Source of the DNA: an uncultured Clostridia bacterium
GTDB lineage: Bacteria; Bacillota; Clostridia; Christensenellales; UBA1242
Length of the DNA stretch: 64,000 nucleotides
Direction of reading: 5' to 3'
Assembly: GCA_934757845.1 (NCBI GenBank)
Contig: CAKVLQ010000004.1
Span: 1 to 64,000 of the forward strand
The translations under genes and the position numbers were made by a program. Positions 17,028 to 25,710 of the stretch are shown here, in pieces. Each line of letters opens with the position of its first letter. The first letter of the stretch is position 1. The notes under the pieces are model-generated. The model was not told the origin of the DNA and searched no databases. It saw only the letters and a program-made list of their open reading frames with translations.

Positions 17028-17117
17028 ATGGACGACAAAACAAAATGTGATGGCGATTGCAAATCTTGTCCTTATGGATGCGATTGCTGTGAAAATGAAA
17101 ATAAAGACGAAGAATAG
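17028..17117 (+). CDS. 29-residue Cys-rich microprotein in the heat-shock operon
   Basis: ATG 17028 follows AAAAAGGAGAT (8-base spacing) and encodes a peptide starting MDDKTKCDGDCKSC and continuing PYGCDCCENE to an acidic end. Six Cys in 29 residues and the shared pattern K-C-D-G-x-C-x2-C...G-C-D with the nested peptide at 16908 suggest a duplicated metal-binding microprotein. It lies between hrcA and grpE, 8 bases before grpE, so it should be co-expressed under heat shock. It is unknown to me; the metal-binding role is inferred. Confidence 0.65.
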   Translation: MDDKTKCDGDCKSCPYGCDCCENENKDEE

Positions 17118-17125
17118 GAGAAAAC

Positions 17126-17722
17126 ATGACAAAACAATCGGAAAACAAACAATTTAACAATGCTCAAAAAAACAATCATAAACATTATCATGAACATGGC
17201 TGTAATTCTGAACATATTAACAATCATGAAAAATTTGAAAAAGAAGAAAAATGTGATTGTGGTTGTGATTGTGAACATGAGATTGATGCAAAAGAAGAAA
17301 ATTGCAGGGAAGAAGAATTTAAAGAAACTCTTCAAAGATTGCAAGCAGAATTTGAAAATTATAGGCGAAGAACTGATGCTAGCATGATAAAAGTTAAAGA
17401 AGACGGAGTGATGCTTGCTATAAACAAATTACTTCCTGTTCTTGACAGTTTTAAAAGTGCAAAAATGCTTGTTAAAGACGAAGAATTTTTGAAAAGTTTA
17501 AATCTTATTGAAAAGCAATTTATTGATGGCCTTGGTGCTTTGAATGTAACAAAAATTGAAGCCGAAAATCAAATTTTTAATCCAAAATTCCATAATGCTG
17601 TTATGACTGGAAATGACCCAGAAAAACAAGATGACGAAATTTTGGAAGTGTTTCAAGATGGCTATATTCTTGGCGACAGAGTTATTAGACATTCAGTTGT
17701 TAAAATTAACAAACTTGCATAA
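17126..17722 (+). CDS. grpE: Nucleotide exchange factor GrpE with His/Cys-rich N-terminus
   Basis: The 198-residue protein has the GrpE coiled coil (about 60-110: QRLQAEFENYRRRTD) and the C-terminal beta domain ending GYILGDRVIRHSVVKI. It releases ADP from DnaK. The first ~60 residues are odd: many His (HKHYHEHGC) followed by CDCGCDCEHE. Such a segment could bind metal. It echoes the Cys-rich microproteins directly upstream. AGGAG precedes the ATG. Confidence 0.95.
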   Translation: MTKQSENKQFNNAQKNNHKHYHEHGCNSEHINNHEKFEKEEKCDCGCDCEHEIDAKEENCREEEFKETLQRLQAEFENYRRRTDASMIKVKEDGVMLAINKLLPVLDSFKSAKMLVKDEEFLKSLNLIEKQFIDGLGALNVTKIEAENQIFNPKFHNAVMTGNDPEKQDDEILEVFQDGYILGDRVIRHSVVKINKLA

Positions 17723-17750
17723 ATATGCAAAAATATGAATTAAAATTATC

Positions 17751-17771
17751 ATTTGATTTTTACAATCAAAT
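17751..17771 (+). promoter_or_regulatory. Hairpin in the grpE-dnaK spacer
   Basis: ATTTGATT pairs perfectly with AATCAAAT around a 5-nt loop. An adjacent 7-bp hairpin lies at 17714-17729 (TTGCATA/TATGCAA). There is no T-run, so RNA processing or stability control between grpE and dnaK is more likely than termination. Confidence 0.45.
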
Positions 17772-17807
17772 TGATAAAATAAAAATTATAAGGAGAATTT
17801 AATTATT

Positions 17808-19655
17808 ATGGGAAAAGTTATTGGTATTGACCTAGGAACAACAAATAGTTGCGTTGCGGTTATGGAAGGTGGAAAACCAACTGTTATTGCAAATGCAGAA
17901 GGGGACAGAACAACTCCTAGTGTTGTTGGCTTTACAAAAGACGGAGAAAGACTTGTTGGTCAAGTTGCAAAACGACAAGCTGTTGCAAACAGCGAAAACA
18001 CAGTTCTATCAATCAAAAGAGAGATGGGAACAAATTATACAGTAAAACTTCAAGGAAAAGATTATACTCCACAAGAAATTTCTGCAATGATTCTTCAAAA
18101 ACTTAAACAAGATGCAGAAAGTTATTTGGGTGGGAAAGTTACTGATGCTGTTATCACTGTTCCAGCATATTTTACTGATAGTCAACGACAAGCAACAAAA
18201 GATGCGGGCAAAATTGCGGGATTAAATGTTTTGAGAATTATTAACGAACCAACTGCTGCTGCTCTTGCTTATGGTCTTGATAAAAGCGAAAATGCAAGCC
18301 AAAAAATATTGGTTTATGACCTTGGTGGCGGAACATTCGATGTTTCTATTTTGGAAATTAGTGATGGTGTGTTTGAAGTTTTGTCAACTGCTGGAAACAA
18401 CAGGCTTGGTGGTGATGATTTTGATAACAGAATTATCGACTTACTTATTGACGACTTTAAAGCAAAAAACAATATTGATTTAAGAAATGATAAAATGGCA
18501 ATGCAAAGACTTAAAGAAGCAGCCGAAAAAGCAAAAATTGATTTGAGTGCTTCAACAAAAACTAATATCAATTTGCCATATATCACTGCTGATAGCACAG
18601 GTCCAAAACATCTTGAATATGATTTGTCAAGAGCAAAATTTGACCAAATCACAGAAGACCTTGTTAAATCTACTATCGACAAAATGACACAAGCATTAAA
18701 TGATGCTAAACTTAAAAAAGATGACATAAACAAAGTTATTTTGGTTGGTGGCTCAACTCGTATTCCTGCTGTTGTTGAAACAGTTAAAAACTTTATGGGA
18801 AAAGAACCTTTCAAAGGCATTAACCCAGATGAATGCGTTGCTATTGGGGCAGCAATTCAAGGCGGTGTTTTGGCTGGCGAAGTTAAAGATGTATTACTTC
18901 TTGATGTTACTCCATTAAGTTTGGGTATTGAAACATTGGGTGGTGTGTTCACAAAACTTATTGAAAGAAACACAACTATTCCAACCAAGAAAAGTCAAAT
19001 TTTCTCAACTGCTGTTGATAATCAACCAGGTGTTGACATTCATGTTTTGCAAGGTGAAAGAGAATTTGCGTCAGGAAACAAAACTTTGGGCAGATTTAGT
19101 TTAACAGATATTCCACCTGCTCCAAGAGGAGTTCCACAAATTGAAGTTACTTTTGATATTGATGCAAACGGAATTGTTAAAGTTAGTGCAAAAGACCTTG
19201 GAACAAACAAAGAACAAAACATAACAATCACAGCTTCAACAAATCTTAAAGAAGAAGATATTGAAAAAGCAATTAAAGAAGCTGAACAATTTGCCGAAGA
19301 AGACAAAAAACGAAGAGAACTTGTTGACACAAAAAATAATGCCGATAACTTTGTTTTCCAAATTGAAAAAATGATTAAAGAAAACGGCGACAAAATTAGT
19401 GAAGAAGACAAAACTAAACTAAACGCTCAAATTGAAGAAAGCAAAAAAGTTTTTGCTGGCGACAATATTGACGAAATTAAAGCCGAACTTGAAAAATTAA
19501 CACAAGTATCAAATGAAGTTTTCACAAAACTTTATCAAAATGCGGGTGCTAATGCTGGTGCTGGTGCAAATGCTGGCGATAATGGTGCAAATCAAACTGG
19601 TGATAATGCTGGCGACAACATTGATGTTAAAGACGGCGACTATAAAACTGAATAG
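17808..19655 (+). CDS. dnaK: Chaperone DnaK (Hsp70)
   Basis: The 615-residue Hsp70 starts GKVIGIDLGTTNSCVAVMEG and contains the phosphate-2 loop VYDLGGGTFDVSIL, VGGSTRIPAV, the linker DVLLLDVTPLSLGIETLGG and a substrate-binding domain. The C-terminus is a Gly/Ala/Asn-rich tail ending in an acidic stretch. Length and motifs are standard for Gram-positive DnaK. It works with the neighbouring DnaJ and GrpE. An AAGGAG ribosome site is present. Confidence 0.99.
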   Translation: MGKVIGIDLGTTNSCVAVMEGGKPTVIANAEGDRTTPSVVGFTKDGERLVGQVAKRQAVANSENTVLSIKREMGTNYTVKLQGKDYTPQEISAMILQKLKQDAESYLGGKVTDAVITVPAYFTDSQRQATKDAGKIAGLNVLRIINEPTAAALAYGLDKSENASQKILVYDLGGGTFDVSILEISDGVFEVLSTAGNNRLGGDDFDNRIIDLLIDDFKAKNNIDLRNDKMAMQRLKEAAEKAKIDLSASTKTNINLPYITADSTGPKHLEYDLSRAKFDQITEDLVKSTIDKMTQALNDAKLKKDDINKVILVGGSTRIPAVVETVKNFMGKEPFKGINPDECVAIGAAIQGGVLAGEVKDVLLLDVTPLSLGIETLGGVFTKLIERNTTIPTKKSQIFSTAVDNQPGVDIHVLQGEREFASGNKTLGRFSLTDIPPAPRGVPQIEVTFDIDANGIVKVSAKDLGTNKEQNITITASTNLKEEDIEKAIKEAEQFAEEDKKRRELVDTKNNADNFVFQIEKMIKENGDKISEEDKTKLNAQIEESKKVFAGDNIDEIKAELEKLTQVSNEVFTKLYQNAGANAGAGANAGDNGANQTGDNAGDNIDVKDGDYKTE

Positions 19656-19663
19656 GACGAATT

Positions 19664-20779
19664 ATGGCAAAAAATTATTATGAAATTTTGGGGGTTGATA
19701 AAAACGCAAGTGCTGACGAAATAAAGTCGGCATATCGAAAACTTGCAAAACAATATCACCCAGATTTGAACAAAAGTGAAGATGCTGGTGCTAAATTTAA
19801 AGAAATTAACGAAGCGTATGAGTGTTTGTCAGACCCTCAAAAAAAATCTAATTATGACCAATTTGGATCAAGCGAAGGTCCACAAAACTTTGGTGGAAAC
19901 GCTGGCGGTGGATTCTCGGGCTTTGGTGGTTTTGAAGATATTTTTAATATGTTTTCGGGTTTTGGTTCAGGCATGGGTTCAAACAGGGCAAATGCCAAAA
20001 TGCAAGGCGAAGATGTTAATGTAAGGCTTAACATTTCGTTTAAAGAAGCGTGCCTTGGTGGAACAAAATCGGTTAGTTTAAATCGTGTTGAAGCCTGCCA
20101 AGACTGCAAAGGCACTGGGGCAAAAAACGGCAAAGAGTTTTCAACTTGCAGTCATTGTAATGGAACTGGTCAAGTTAGAAAAGTTCAAAACACAATGTTT
20201 GGGCAAATGGTTAATGTTGGAACTTGTCCTGACTGCGGTGGAACGGGCAAGATTATTAAAGAAAAATGCTCGTCTTGCAATGGTAAGGGCTATAACAAAC
20301 GAACAAGAACTATAACTATAACAATTCCTGCCGGTGTTGGCGATGGTCAAGTGCTAACCCTTCGTGGTGAAGGAAATTCGGGCACTAATGGTGGTCCAAA
20401 CGGCAATTTGAACATAATTTTGTCGGTTGGAACTCATGAACTTTTAACTCGTAAAGATAACAATCTTTACATAACAATTCCTATTCCATTCACCCTTGCA
20501 ATGCTTGGTGGCGAAATTAAAGTTCCGGCGGTTAATGAAATTTTAACATTAAAAATTCCTGAACTTACTCAAACAGGCACAACTTTCAAACTTAAAGGAA
20601 AGGGTGTTAAGATGTTAAGACGAGAGGCTTATGGCGATTTGTTTGTTACTGTTACAACTGAATTTCCAAAATCACTTGACAAAAAATCAAAAGAAATGTT
20701 GCAAGATTTGGCATCTTCAACAAATGATGGAAGTTATCAAAAATATAAAGATTATGTTTTAAAACTTAATAAATTATAA
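19664..20779 (+). CDS. dnaJ: Co-chaperone DnaJ (Hsp40)
   Basis: The 371-residue protein has the J domain with HPD (residues about 30-36, QYHPDLNK) and a Gly/Phe-rich linker. Four CxxCxGxG zinc repeats (CQDCKGTG, CSHCNGTG, CPDCGGTG, CSSCNGKG) and the C-terminal substrate domain follow. It stimulates the ATPase of DnaK and delivers clients. It follows dnaK by 8 bases and ends at a clear terminator, closing the operon. Confidence 0.99.
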   Translation: MAKNYYEILGVDKNASADEIKSAYRKLAKQYHPDLNKSEDAGAKFKEINEAYECLSDPQKKSNYDQFGSSEGPQNFGGNAGGGFSGFGGFEDIFNMFSGFGSGMGSNRANAKMQGEDVNVRLNISFKEACLGGTKSVSLNRVEACQDCKGTGAKNGKEFSTCSHCNGTGQVRKVQNTMFGQMVNVGTCPDCGGTGKIIKEKCSSCNGKGYNKRTRTITITIPAGVGDGQVLTLRGEGNSGTNGGPNGNLNIILSVGTHELLTRKDNNLYITIPIPFTLAMLGGEIKVPAVNEILTLKIPELTQTGTTFKLKGKGVKMLRREAYGDLFVTVTTEFPKSLDKKSKEMLQDLASSTNDGSYQKYKDYVLKLNKL

Positions 20780-20808
20780 AAAAATGGAACGATTAAGTTC
20801 CATTTTTC
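20777..20808 (+). terminator. Terminator of the heat-shock operon
   Basis: AAAAATGGAAC pairs with GTTCCATTTTT around a 6-nt loop, ending in Ts. Confidence 0.9.
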
Positions 20809-20878
20809 ATATTAAAAATTAAAAAAAATATATACATAAATTTTTTGTATTAAAGTTTGTAAATAATATTATTTTTTG

Positions 20879-20907
20879 TTTACATTTAAAAATTTTTTTT
20901 GTATAAT
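20879..20907 (+). promoter_or_regulatory. Sigma-A promoter
   Basis: TTTACA (20879-20884) and TATAAT (20902-20907) have a 17-bp spacer. The predicted start site is near 20914. Confidence 0.75.
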
Positions 20908-20926
20908 AATAAAAATGGAGCGTATT

Positions 20927-21184
20927 ATGTTAATTCCTATTATATTTTTTTCTGTATTTTTTGTAGTATTTATTATAATTGCAATTTTTTCATTTAAAAA
21001 TGCAAGAAAAAATATGAAAGAAGCAAAAACCCGATTAAATCAATTTTTTAATAGTTCAATTTTTGGTGACGGCAAAAACAATAATAACACAAATTCTAAT
21101 GTTTGCGAATATTGCGGAAGTGTGCTTGATGAAAGTGGAAAATGTCCAAGTTGTGGTGCTGTTAAAAAAATTAAAGATGAATAG
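20927..21184 (+). CDS. Small membrane-anchored zinc-ribbon protein
   Basis: I prefer ATG 20927, which has GGAG 6 bases upstream; an in-frame ATG at 20915 would sit at the transcription start. The 85-residue product has one N-terminal transmembrane helix (about 3-23), a basic linker and a C-terminal zinc ribbon with two knuckles, CEYCG and CPSCG. Such proteins are common in Firmicutes with no assigned function. It stands alone between two terminators. Confidence 0.7.
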   Translation: MLIPIIFFSVFFVVFIIIAIFSFKNARKNMKEAKTRLNQFFNSSIFGDGKNNNNTNSNVCEYCGSVLDESGKCPSCGAVKKIKDE

Positions 21185-21219
21185 TTTTTGATTTTATTAA
21201 GATATTTTAGAAATCAAAC

Positions 21220-21249
21220 AAAAAATGCGGGATATAACTGCATTTTTTT
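21220..21249 (+). terminator. Rho-independent terminator
   Basis: AAAAAATGC pairs with GCATTTTTTT around an 11-nt loop. Confidence 0.7.
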
Positions 21250-21268
21250 GTTAAATTTATTTTTTTGA

Positions 21269-21297
21269 TTGATATAAACAAAAAAAATGTTTATAAT
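21269..21297 (+). promoter_or_regulatory. Sigma-A promoter for a leaderless rsmE mRNA
   Basis: TTGATA (21269-21274), a 17-bp spacer and TATAAT (21292-21297) end 6 bases before the ATG at 21304, which lacks any ribosome site. Confidence 0.75.
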
Positions 21298-21303
21298 CTT
21301 TTT

Positions 21304-22056
21304 ATGGCAAAAAAGTTTTATATAAAACAAGACAAAAGTTTTGAGTATAATCAACCGGTTTTAGTTAATGGTGAAGAATTTAATCATATTGCAAATGTTT
21401 TGAGAAAAAAAGTGCATGACAAAATTTGTGTAATTGACGGTTCTGGCACTGATTATGAATGTGAAATTGAACAAATAAACAAAAAAGATTTAATATTAAA
21501 AATTGTTAATATGATTGATAACAACAGCGAAACGCAGTGTGATGTTACAGTTTTTCAAGCGTTAGTTAAAGGAGATAAGTTTGAACTTATTATTCAAAAA
21601 TTAACCGAACTTGGGGTTAAAAATTTTGTTCCGTTTGAAAGTGAGTTTTGTCAAGTAAAATCAAACACAACACGGCTTGATAGGCTAGACAAAATTAGCA
21701 TTGAAGCATTAAAGCAGTGTGGGCGAAGCAAAAAGGTTGAAATTGGTGAAATTCTTTCGTTTGATAAAATGATTGAAAAACTAAAAGAGTTTGAAAAAGT
21801 TGTTTTTGCTTATGAAAATTCAACCACAAGTTTAACGGAAAAAGACCTTGAAGACCAAAATGGTAAAAAACTGAAAAAAGTTGCTATTGTGGTTGGAAGC
21901 GAAGGCGGATTTAGTGAAAAAGAAAATGAATTAATAACAAAACAAGCAAATGTTAAGCAAATATCAATGGGAAACCGAATTTTGCGTGCCGAAACGGCTG
22001 CAATTAGTTTAACAAGTGTTGTTATGTTTTTGCTTGGAGAATGGGAGAGAAAATGA
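21304..22056 (+). CDS. rsmE: 16S rRNA (uracil-1498-N3)-methyltransferase RsmE
   Basis: I start at ATG 21304 (MAKKFYIKQDK) because the promoter -10 box overlaps any longer version. The 250-residue protein has the PUA-like N-terminus (HIANVLRKKVHDKICVIDG) and the SPOUT knot with ALVKGDKFELIIQKLTELGV, VGSEGGFSEKE and MGNRILRAETA. These are the RsmE signatures. It methylates U1498 of 16S rRNA. Its stop overlaps the start of the next gene by 4 bases. Confidence 0.95.
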   Translation: MAKKFYIKQDKSFEYNQPVLVNGEEFNHIANVLRKKVHDKICVIDGSGTDYECEIEQINKKDLILKIVNMIDNNSETQCDVTVFQALVKGDKFELIIQKLTELGVKNFVPFESEFCQVKSNTTRLDRLDKISIEALKQCGRSKKVEIGEILSFDKMIEKLKEFEKVVFAYENSTTSLTEKDLEDQNGKKLKKVAIVVGSEGGFSEKENELITKQANVKQISMGNRILRAETAAISLTSVVMFLLGEWERK

Positions 22057-23306
22057 AAATTTGTGTTTTTACATTAGGTTGCAAAGTAAATTTTTATGAA
22101 AGTGATAGTTTGATTAACAAATTAAATGAACTTGGATATGACACAACAAACAAACTTGAATTTGCAGATGTTTATATTTTGAACACTTGTTGTGTTACAA
22201 ATGAAGGCGAACGAAAAAGCAGGCAGTTGGTGGCAAGGTGCAGAGCGTTTAATAAAGATGCAAAAATTATTGCTTGTGGTTGTGCAAGCCAAAAAAATGC
22301 AAAGCAGTTTGAAGATTTAGGTGTTAGCGTTGTTGTTGGAAATGGTTATAAAACTGAAATTATAAATTTGATTAACGAGCAAAAATACATAAATCTAAAA
22401 CCGCTTCCAAAAGACTATGTTGATGATATGCAATCCTCAAGTCAAAGGGTTAGGGCTTATTTGAAAGTGCAAGATGGTTGCAATAATTTTTGTTCTTATT
22501 GCATAATTCCTTTTGTTAGGGGAAGGAGCAGAAGCCGTAGCATTGAAAGCGTAAGGGCGGAAGCGGAAAGATTAAGCAAAGATTGCCACGAAATTGTTTT
22601 GACAGGCATAAATTTAAGTGATTTTAAGCCAAGTTTGATTGAACTTTTGGAAAGTTTGAAAGATATTAAAAGCCGAATTAGATTTGGAAGTTTGGAAGTT
22701 AATGTTATAACAACAAATTTTTTGCAAAGACTTTCTAAAATCAAAAACTTTTGTCCGCATTTCCATTTAAGCCTTCAAAGTGGAAGCACCAAAGTTTTGA
22801 AAGAAATGAACAGACATTATTCAAAAGAAGAATATCTTGAAAAAGTTAAATTAATTAAACTTTATTTTCCTTTTGCATCAATCACAACTGACCTTATCGT
22901 TGGCTTTCCAACCGAAACCGAACAAGACCTTTTAGAGAGTATTGACACAATAAAAAAGGCAGAGTTTTTTATGGTGCATTGTTTTCCTTATTCAAAACGA
23001 GAAGGAACAAAAGCAAGTTTGATGCCACAAGTTTTAAATTCGGTTAAAAAACAGCGTGAAAAATTAGTTAATGAAGAAGCCAAAAAGCAAAATGAAAGAT
23101 ATATTGAAAAATTAAAATCTAATAACATTTGCCAAAATGTTTTGATTGAAGAAATGGTTGATATTAATAATAAAAAATATTTTGTTGGGCATAGTGAGTA
23201 TTTTGTTAAGTGTTATGTTGATTTTGATGAAAATATTAAAATTAATGACATAATAAATTGCAAAATTAAAGAAATTTTTAATGATGGAGTGATTTGTGTA
23301 TGTTAA
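22053..23306 (+). CDS. mtaB: tRNA t6A methylthiotransferase MtaB
   Basis: The start is ATG 22053, overlapping the rsmE stop (ATGA) with GGGAGAG upstream. The 417-residue protein has the MTTase N-terminal cluster (Cys in TLGCKVN, LNTCCVTN and ACGCAS) and the radical SAM motif CNNFCSYCIIP. A C-terminal TRAM-like domain follows. The TLGCKVNFYESD start marks the MtaB branch, which makes ms2t6A at position 37 of tRNA(Lys). It is followed directly by mnmA, forming an RNA-modification operon with rsmE. Confidence 0.95.
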   Translation: MKICVFTLGCKVNFYESDSLINKLNELGYDTTNKLEFADVYILNTCCVTNEGERKSRQLVARCRAFNKDAKIIACGCASQKNAKQFEDLGVSVVVGNGYKTEIINLINEQKYINLKPLPKDYVDDMQSSSQRVRAYLKVQDGCNNFCSYCIIPFVRGRSRSRSIESVRAEAERLSKDCHEIVLTGINLSDFKPSLIELLESLKDIKSRIRFGSLEVNVITTNFLQRLSKIKNFCPHFHLSLQSGSTKVLKEMNRHYSKEEYLEKVKLIKLYFPFASITTDLIVGFPTETEQDLLESIDTIKKAEFFMVHCFPYSKREGTKASLMPQVLNSVKKQREKLVNEEAKKQNERYIEKLKSNNICQNVLIEEMVDINNKKYFVGHSEYFVKCYVDFDENIKINDIINCKIKEIFNDGVICVC

Positions 23307-24379
23307 CAGTTGTTTGCGGAATGAGCGGTGGAGTTGATAGTTCGGTTGCAGCGTTATTGTTGAAAGAACAAGGCTATAATGTTGTGGGCGTGTTTATGAA
23401 AAACTGGGAAGAAACATCAGATGATGGTGTTTGCACTGCCGAAGAAGATTATTATGATGTTAAAAGAGTTTGCACAAAAATTGGCATTCCTTATTATACA
23501 GTTAATTATTCAAAAGAATATTATAACAATGTTTTTGAAGACTTTTTGGAAGAATACAAAAAAGGTCGAACTCCAAATCCTGATGTTTTGTGTAACAGAG
23601 AGATAAAATTCGGTCCATTTTTGGAATTTGCAAAAAGCATCGGTGCAGATTTTATTGCAACAGGTCATTATGCAAAAACCGAGCATAAAAATGGAAAAAC
23701 CTATTTGCTTAAAGCCAAAGACTTGAACAAAGACCAATCATATTTTTTAAATCAATTAAGTCAAAATCAACTTGAAAAAGTTTTGTTTCCACTTTCTGAC
23801 ATTGAAAAACCAAAAGTTAGGGAAATTGCTGACAAATATGGTTTTGTAAATGCAAAAAAGAAAGACAGCACAGGCATTTGTTTTATTGGAGAAAGAAATT
23901 TTAGAAACTTTTTAAAAAATTATATTGCCACAAAAGAGGGTGAAATTGTTTCAACTGATGGAAGACTTTTGGGAAAACACATTGGGCTTGCATATTACAC
24001 TATTGGGCAACGAAAAGGCTTAAACATTGGTGGGCGAAATGACGGAAATGGAAAACCTTATTTTGTTGTTAAAAAAGATTTGGAAAATAATCGTCTTATT
24101 GTTTCGCAAGGCGAAGAAGACTGTTTGTTTTCAAGTGGGCTTATAAGTTACAAAATTAATTGGATACCAGAAAAACCAAGCAAAAACAAATTTGATTGCA
24201 ATGCAAAGTTTAGATATCGTCAGCCAGACCAAGCCGTTAGCGTTGAAATTTTGGAAAATGGTCATGTTAAGGTTTTGTTCAAACAAAAACAACGAGCAAT
24301 AACTCCGGGGCAATTTGTTGTGTTTTATGATGGCGATGTTTGCCTTGGTGGGGGAGTGATTGAAGAAATTATTGATTAA
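23300..24379 (+). CDS. mnmA: tRNA-specific 2-thiouridylase MnmA
   Basis: The start is ATG 23300, with GGAG about 10 bases upstream; it overlaps the end of mtaB. The 359-residue protein has the PP-loop GMSGGVDSSVAALLL and the first catalytic Cys in NPDVLCNREIKF. The second, in STGICFIGERNF, is followed by a C-terminal beta domain. MnmA thiolates U34 of tRNA Lys, Glu and Gln. It is the last gene of the three-gene operon and is followed by a strong terminator. Confidence 0.97.
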   Translation: MLTVVCGMSGGVDSSVAALLLKEQGYNVVGVFMKNWEETSDDGVCTAEEDYYDVKRVCTKIGIPYYTVNYSKEYYNNVFEDFLEEYKKGRTPNPDVLCNREIKFGPFLEFAKSIGADFIATGHYAKTEHKNGKTYLLKAKDLNKDQSYFLNQLSQNQLEKVLFPLSDIEKPKVREIADKYGFVNAKKKDSTGICFIGERNFRNFLKNYIATKEGEIVSTDGRLLGKHIGLAYYTIGQRKGLNIGGRNDGNGKPYFVVKKDLENNRLIVSQGEEDCLFSSGLISYKINWIPEKPSKNKFDCNAKFRYRQPDQAVSVEILENGHVKVLFKQKQRAITPGQFVVFYDGDVCLGGGVIEEIID

Positions 24380-24396
24380 CTTTTGTAAAAGTGTTA

Positions 24397-24428
24397 AAAA
24401 AAATCTCAACAATTTGTTGAGATTTTTT
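24397..24428. terminator. Bidirectional terminator
   Basis: AAAAAATCTCAACA pairs with TGTTGAGATTTTTT around a 3-nt loop, between mnmA and the convergent gene. Confidence 0.9.
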
Positions 24429-24444
24429 GGTTTTTTAATAAAAA

Positions 24445-25488
24445 TTAAGCATTAGCGTTTGCAAGTGAATTTTGATATGCTTCAATAGCAGCAATTATAG
24501 CATTTTTTTGTGCTTCTGTTTTTGCTTCAAATTCTTCTTTATGGCTGTTGATTAATTCTTTGCCCGCTTCAATTTGTTTATTAATTTCAGATTTAACAGT
24601 TTCTAATGCTTCTTTGCATTGTTGTTGAAATTCTTTAATTTTTTCATCAATTTGTTTTTGAAGTTCTTCAAGTTTTGTTTTATATTCTGCTTGTTTTGTG
24701 TTTAGTGTTTTTTGAAGTTCTGCAATTTGGTTGTTAATTTCTTTTTTAACGGCTTCAGGAAGTAATTCTGAATCGTTAAGTCGTTTTTGCAAATCTGCAA
24801 TTTGTGTTTGTGTTTCATTGATAGTAGAAATCAAAAGTTTATTTGCTGTTTCAAAAGTGTCTTTTAGTGAGTTAACAACAGTTTGAACATTTTGTCTAAC
24901 GCTATAACTAATATCTTCAAATTCATTGCTGATTTCTTTTGCATAAGCCATTGCTTCTTCAAAAGTTGTGCCAGTAAATTCTTCAATTTGACTGCCAAAT
25001 TTTGCAAGTGCTGCACTCATGTCTTCCAAAACTACTTTTGCACCATTAATAATTCCGTTTTCTTTAAAATATGTATTAACAGAATTTTGAACATTTTGTT
25101 GCAAATTTTTGATTGTGTCGCTGTTTTTGATTGAATCATCGCAAGAAATGTAGATTTTTACGCTTTTGTCTTCACCAGCAGTTGCGGTTGCATCAAAAGA
25201 TACTTTTCCCATTTGACTTGAAATTTCAACAAAAAGTTTTGCACAATCTTCGGCTTTCATTCCAACAAAATTTACTTGTGTTGTTAAATTAACGCCATCT
25301 TCATTTACGGCTGTAACATTCATTACATTGTTGTTTTGGTCCAAAATAAATTGAACTTCTGGGTTAACGCTCATAGTCATAACACTTGTTTCTTCACTTG
25401 GTGCTTTTTTGAAGAACAAAAAGTATGCTCCAACGCCAATTCCAACAACAAGAACTAATGAAATTAAGCCTGCTAAAAATTTTTTCAT
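24445..25488 (-). CDS. Membrane-anchored protein with RsgI-like domain and coiled coil
   Basis: The 347-residue protein has an N-terminal transmembrane helix (about 4-26), an outside domain (about 35-150) and a ~130-residue coiled coil (about 205-335). The segment SVNPEVQFILDQNNNVMNVT, followed by a NEDG motif, resembles the extracytoplasmic domain of RsgI-type anti-sigma factors (NPSIEL...VxxxNxDG). No anti-sigma N-terminus or partner sigma gene is present, so it is not a complete RsgI. GGAGAAA precedes the start on the minus strand. It is divergent from aspS. Confidence 0.6.
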   Translation of the reverse strand: MKKFLAGLISLVLVVGIGVGAYFLFFKKAPSEETSVMTMSVNPEVQFILDQNNNVMNVTAVNEDGVNLTTQVNFVGMKAEDCAKLFVEISSQMGKVSFDATATAGEDKSVKIYISCDDSIKNSDTIKNLQQNVQNSVNTYFKENGIINGAKVVLEDMSAALAKFGSQIEEFTGTTFEEAMAYAKEISNEFEDISYSVRQNVQTVVNSLKDTFETANKLLISTINETQTQIADLQKRLNDSELLPEAVKKEINNQIAELQKTLNTKQAEYKTKLEELQKQIDEKIKEFQQQCKEALETVKSEINKQIEAGKELINSHKEEFEAKTEAQKNAIIAAIEAYQNSLANANA

Positions 25489-25649
25489 AATTTTTCTCCT
25501 TTAAAAAATTTCTAAAATCATTTTAATCAAATTTTAAATTTAAGTAAAGCAAAAAATAATAGTTTTTTTCAATTTCAACAAATTTTTTAATGTTGTTTAA
25601 TTTTGTTCAAAAATTATTTTTAATTTTTTTTGCAACTTTTGCTAATTGT

Positions 25650-25678
25650 TTGAAAAAATTTTGATAAGGTAGTATAAT
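25650..25678 (+). promoter_or_regulatory. Sigma-A promoter of aspS-argS
   Basis: TTGAAA (25650-25655) and TATAAT (25673-25678) are spaced by 17 bp. No T-box leader is visible in the short 5' region. Confidence 0.75.
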
Positions 25679-25710
25679 AAAAAAATCAAAGAGATAAACA
25701 GGAGATAAAA

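Noticed and set aside
25489..25710. T-box or other riboswitch before aspS
   Set aside because: The promoter lies only ~30 bases before the gene; no room for a leader.
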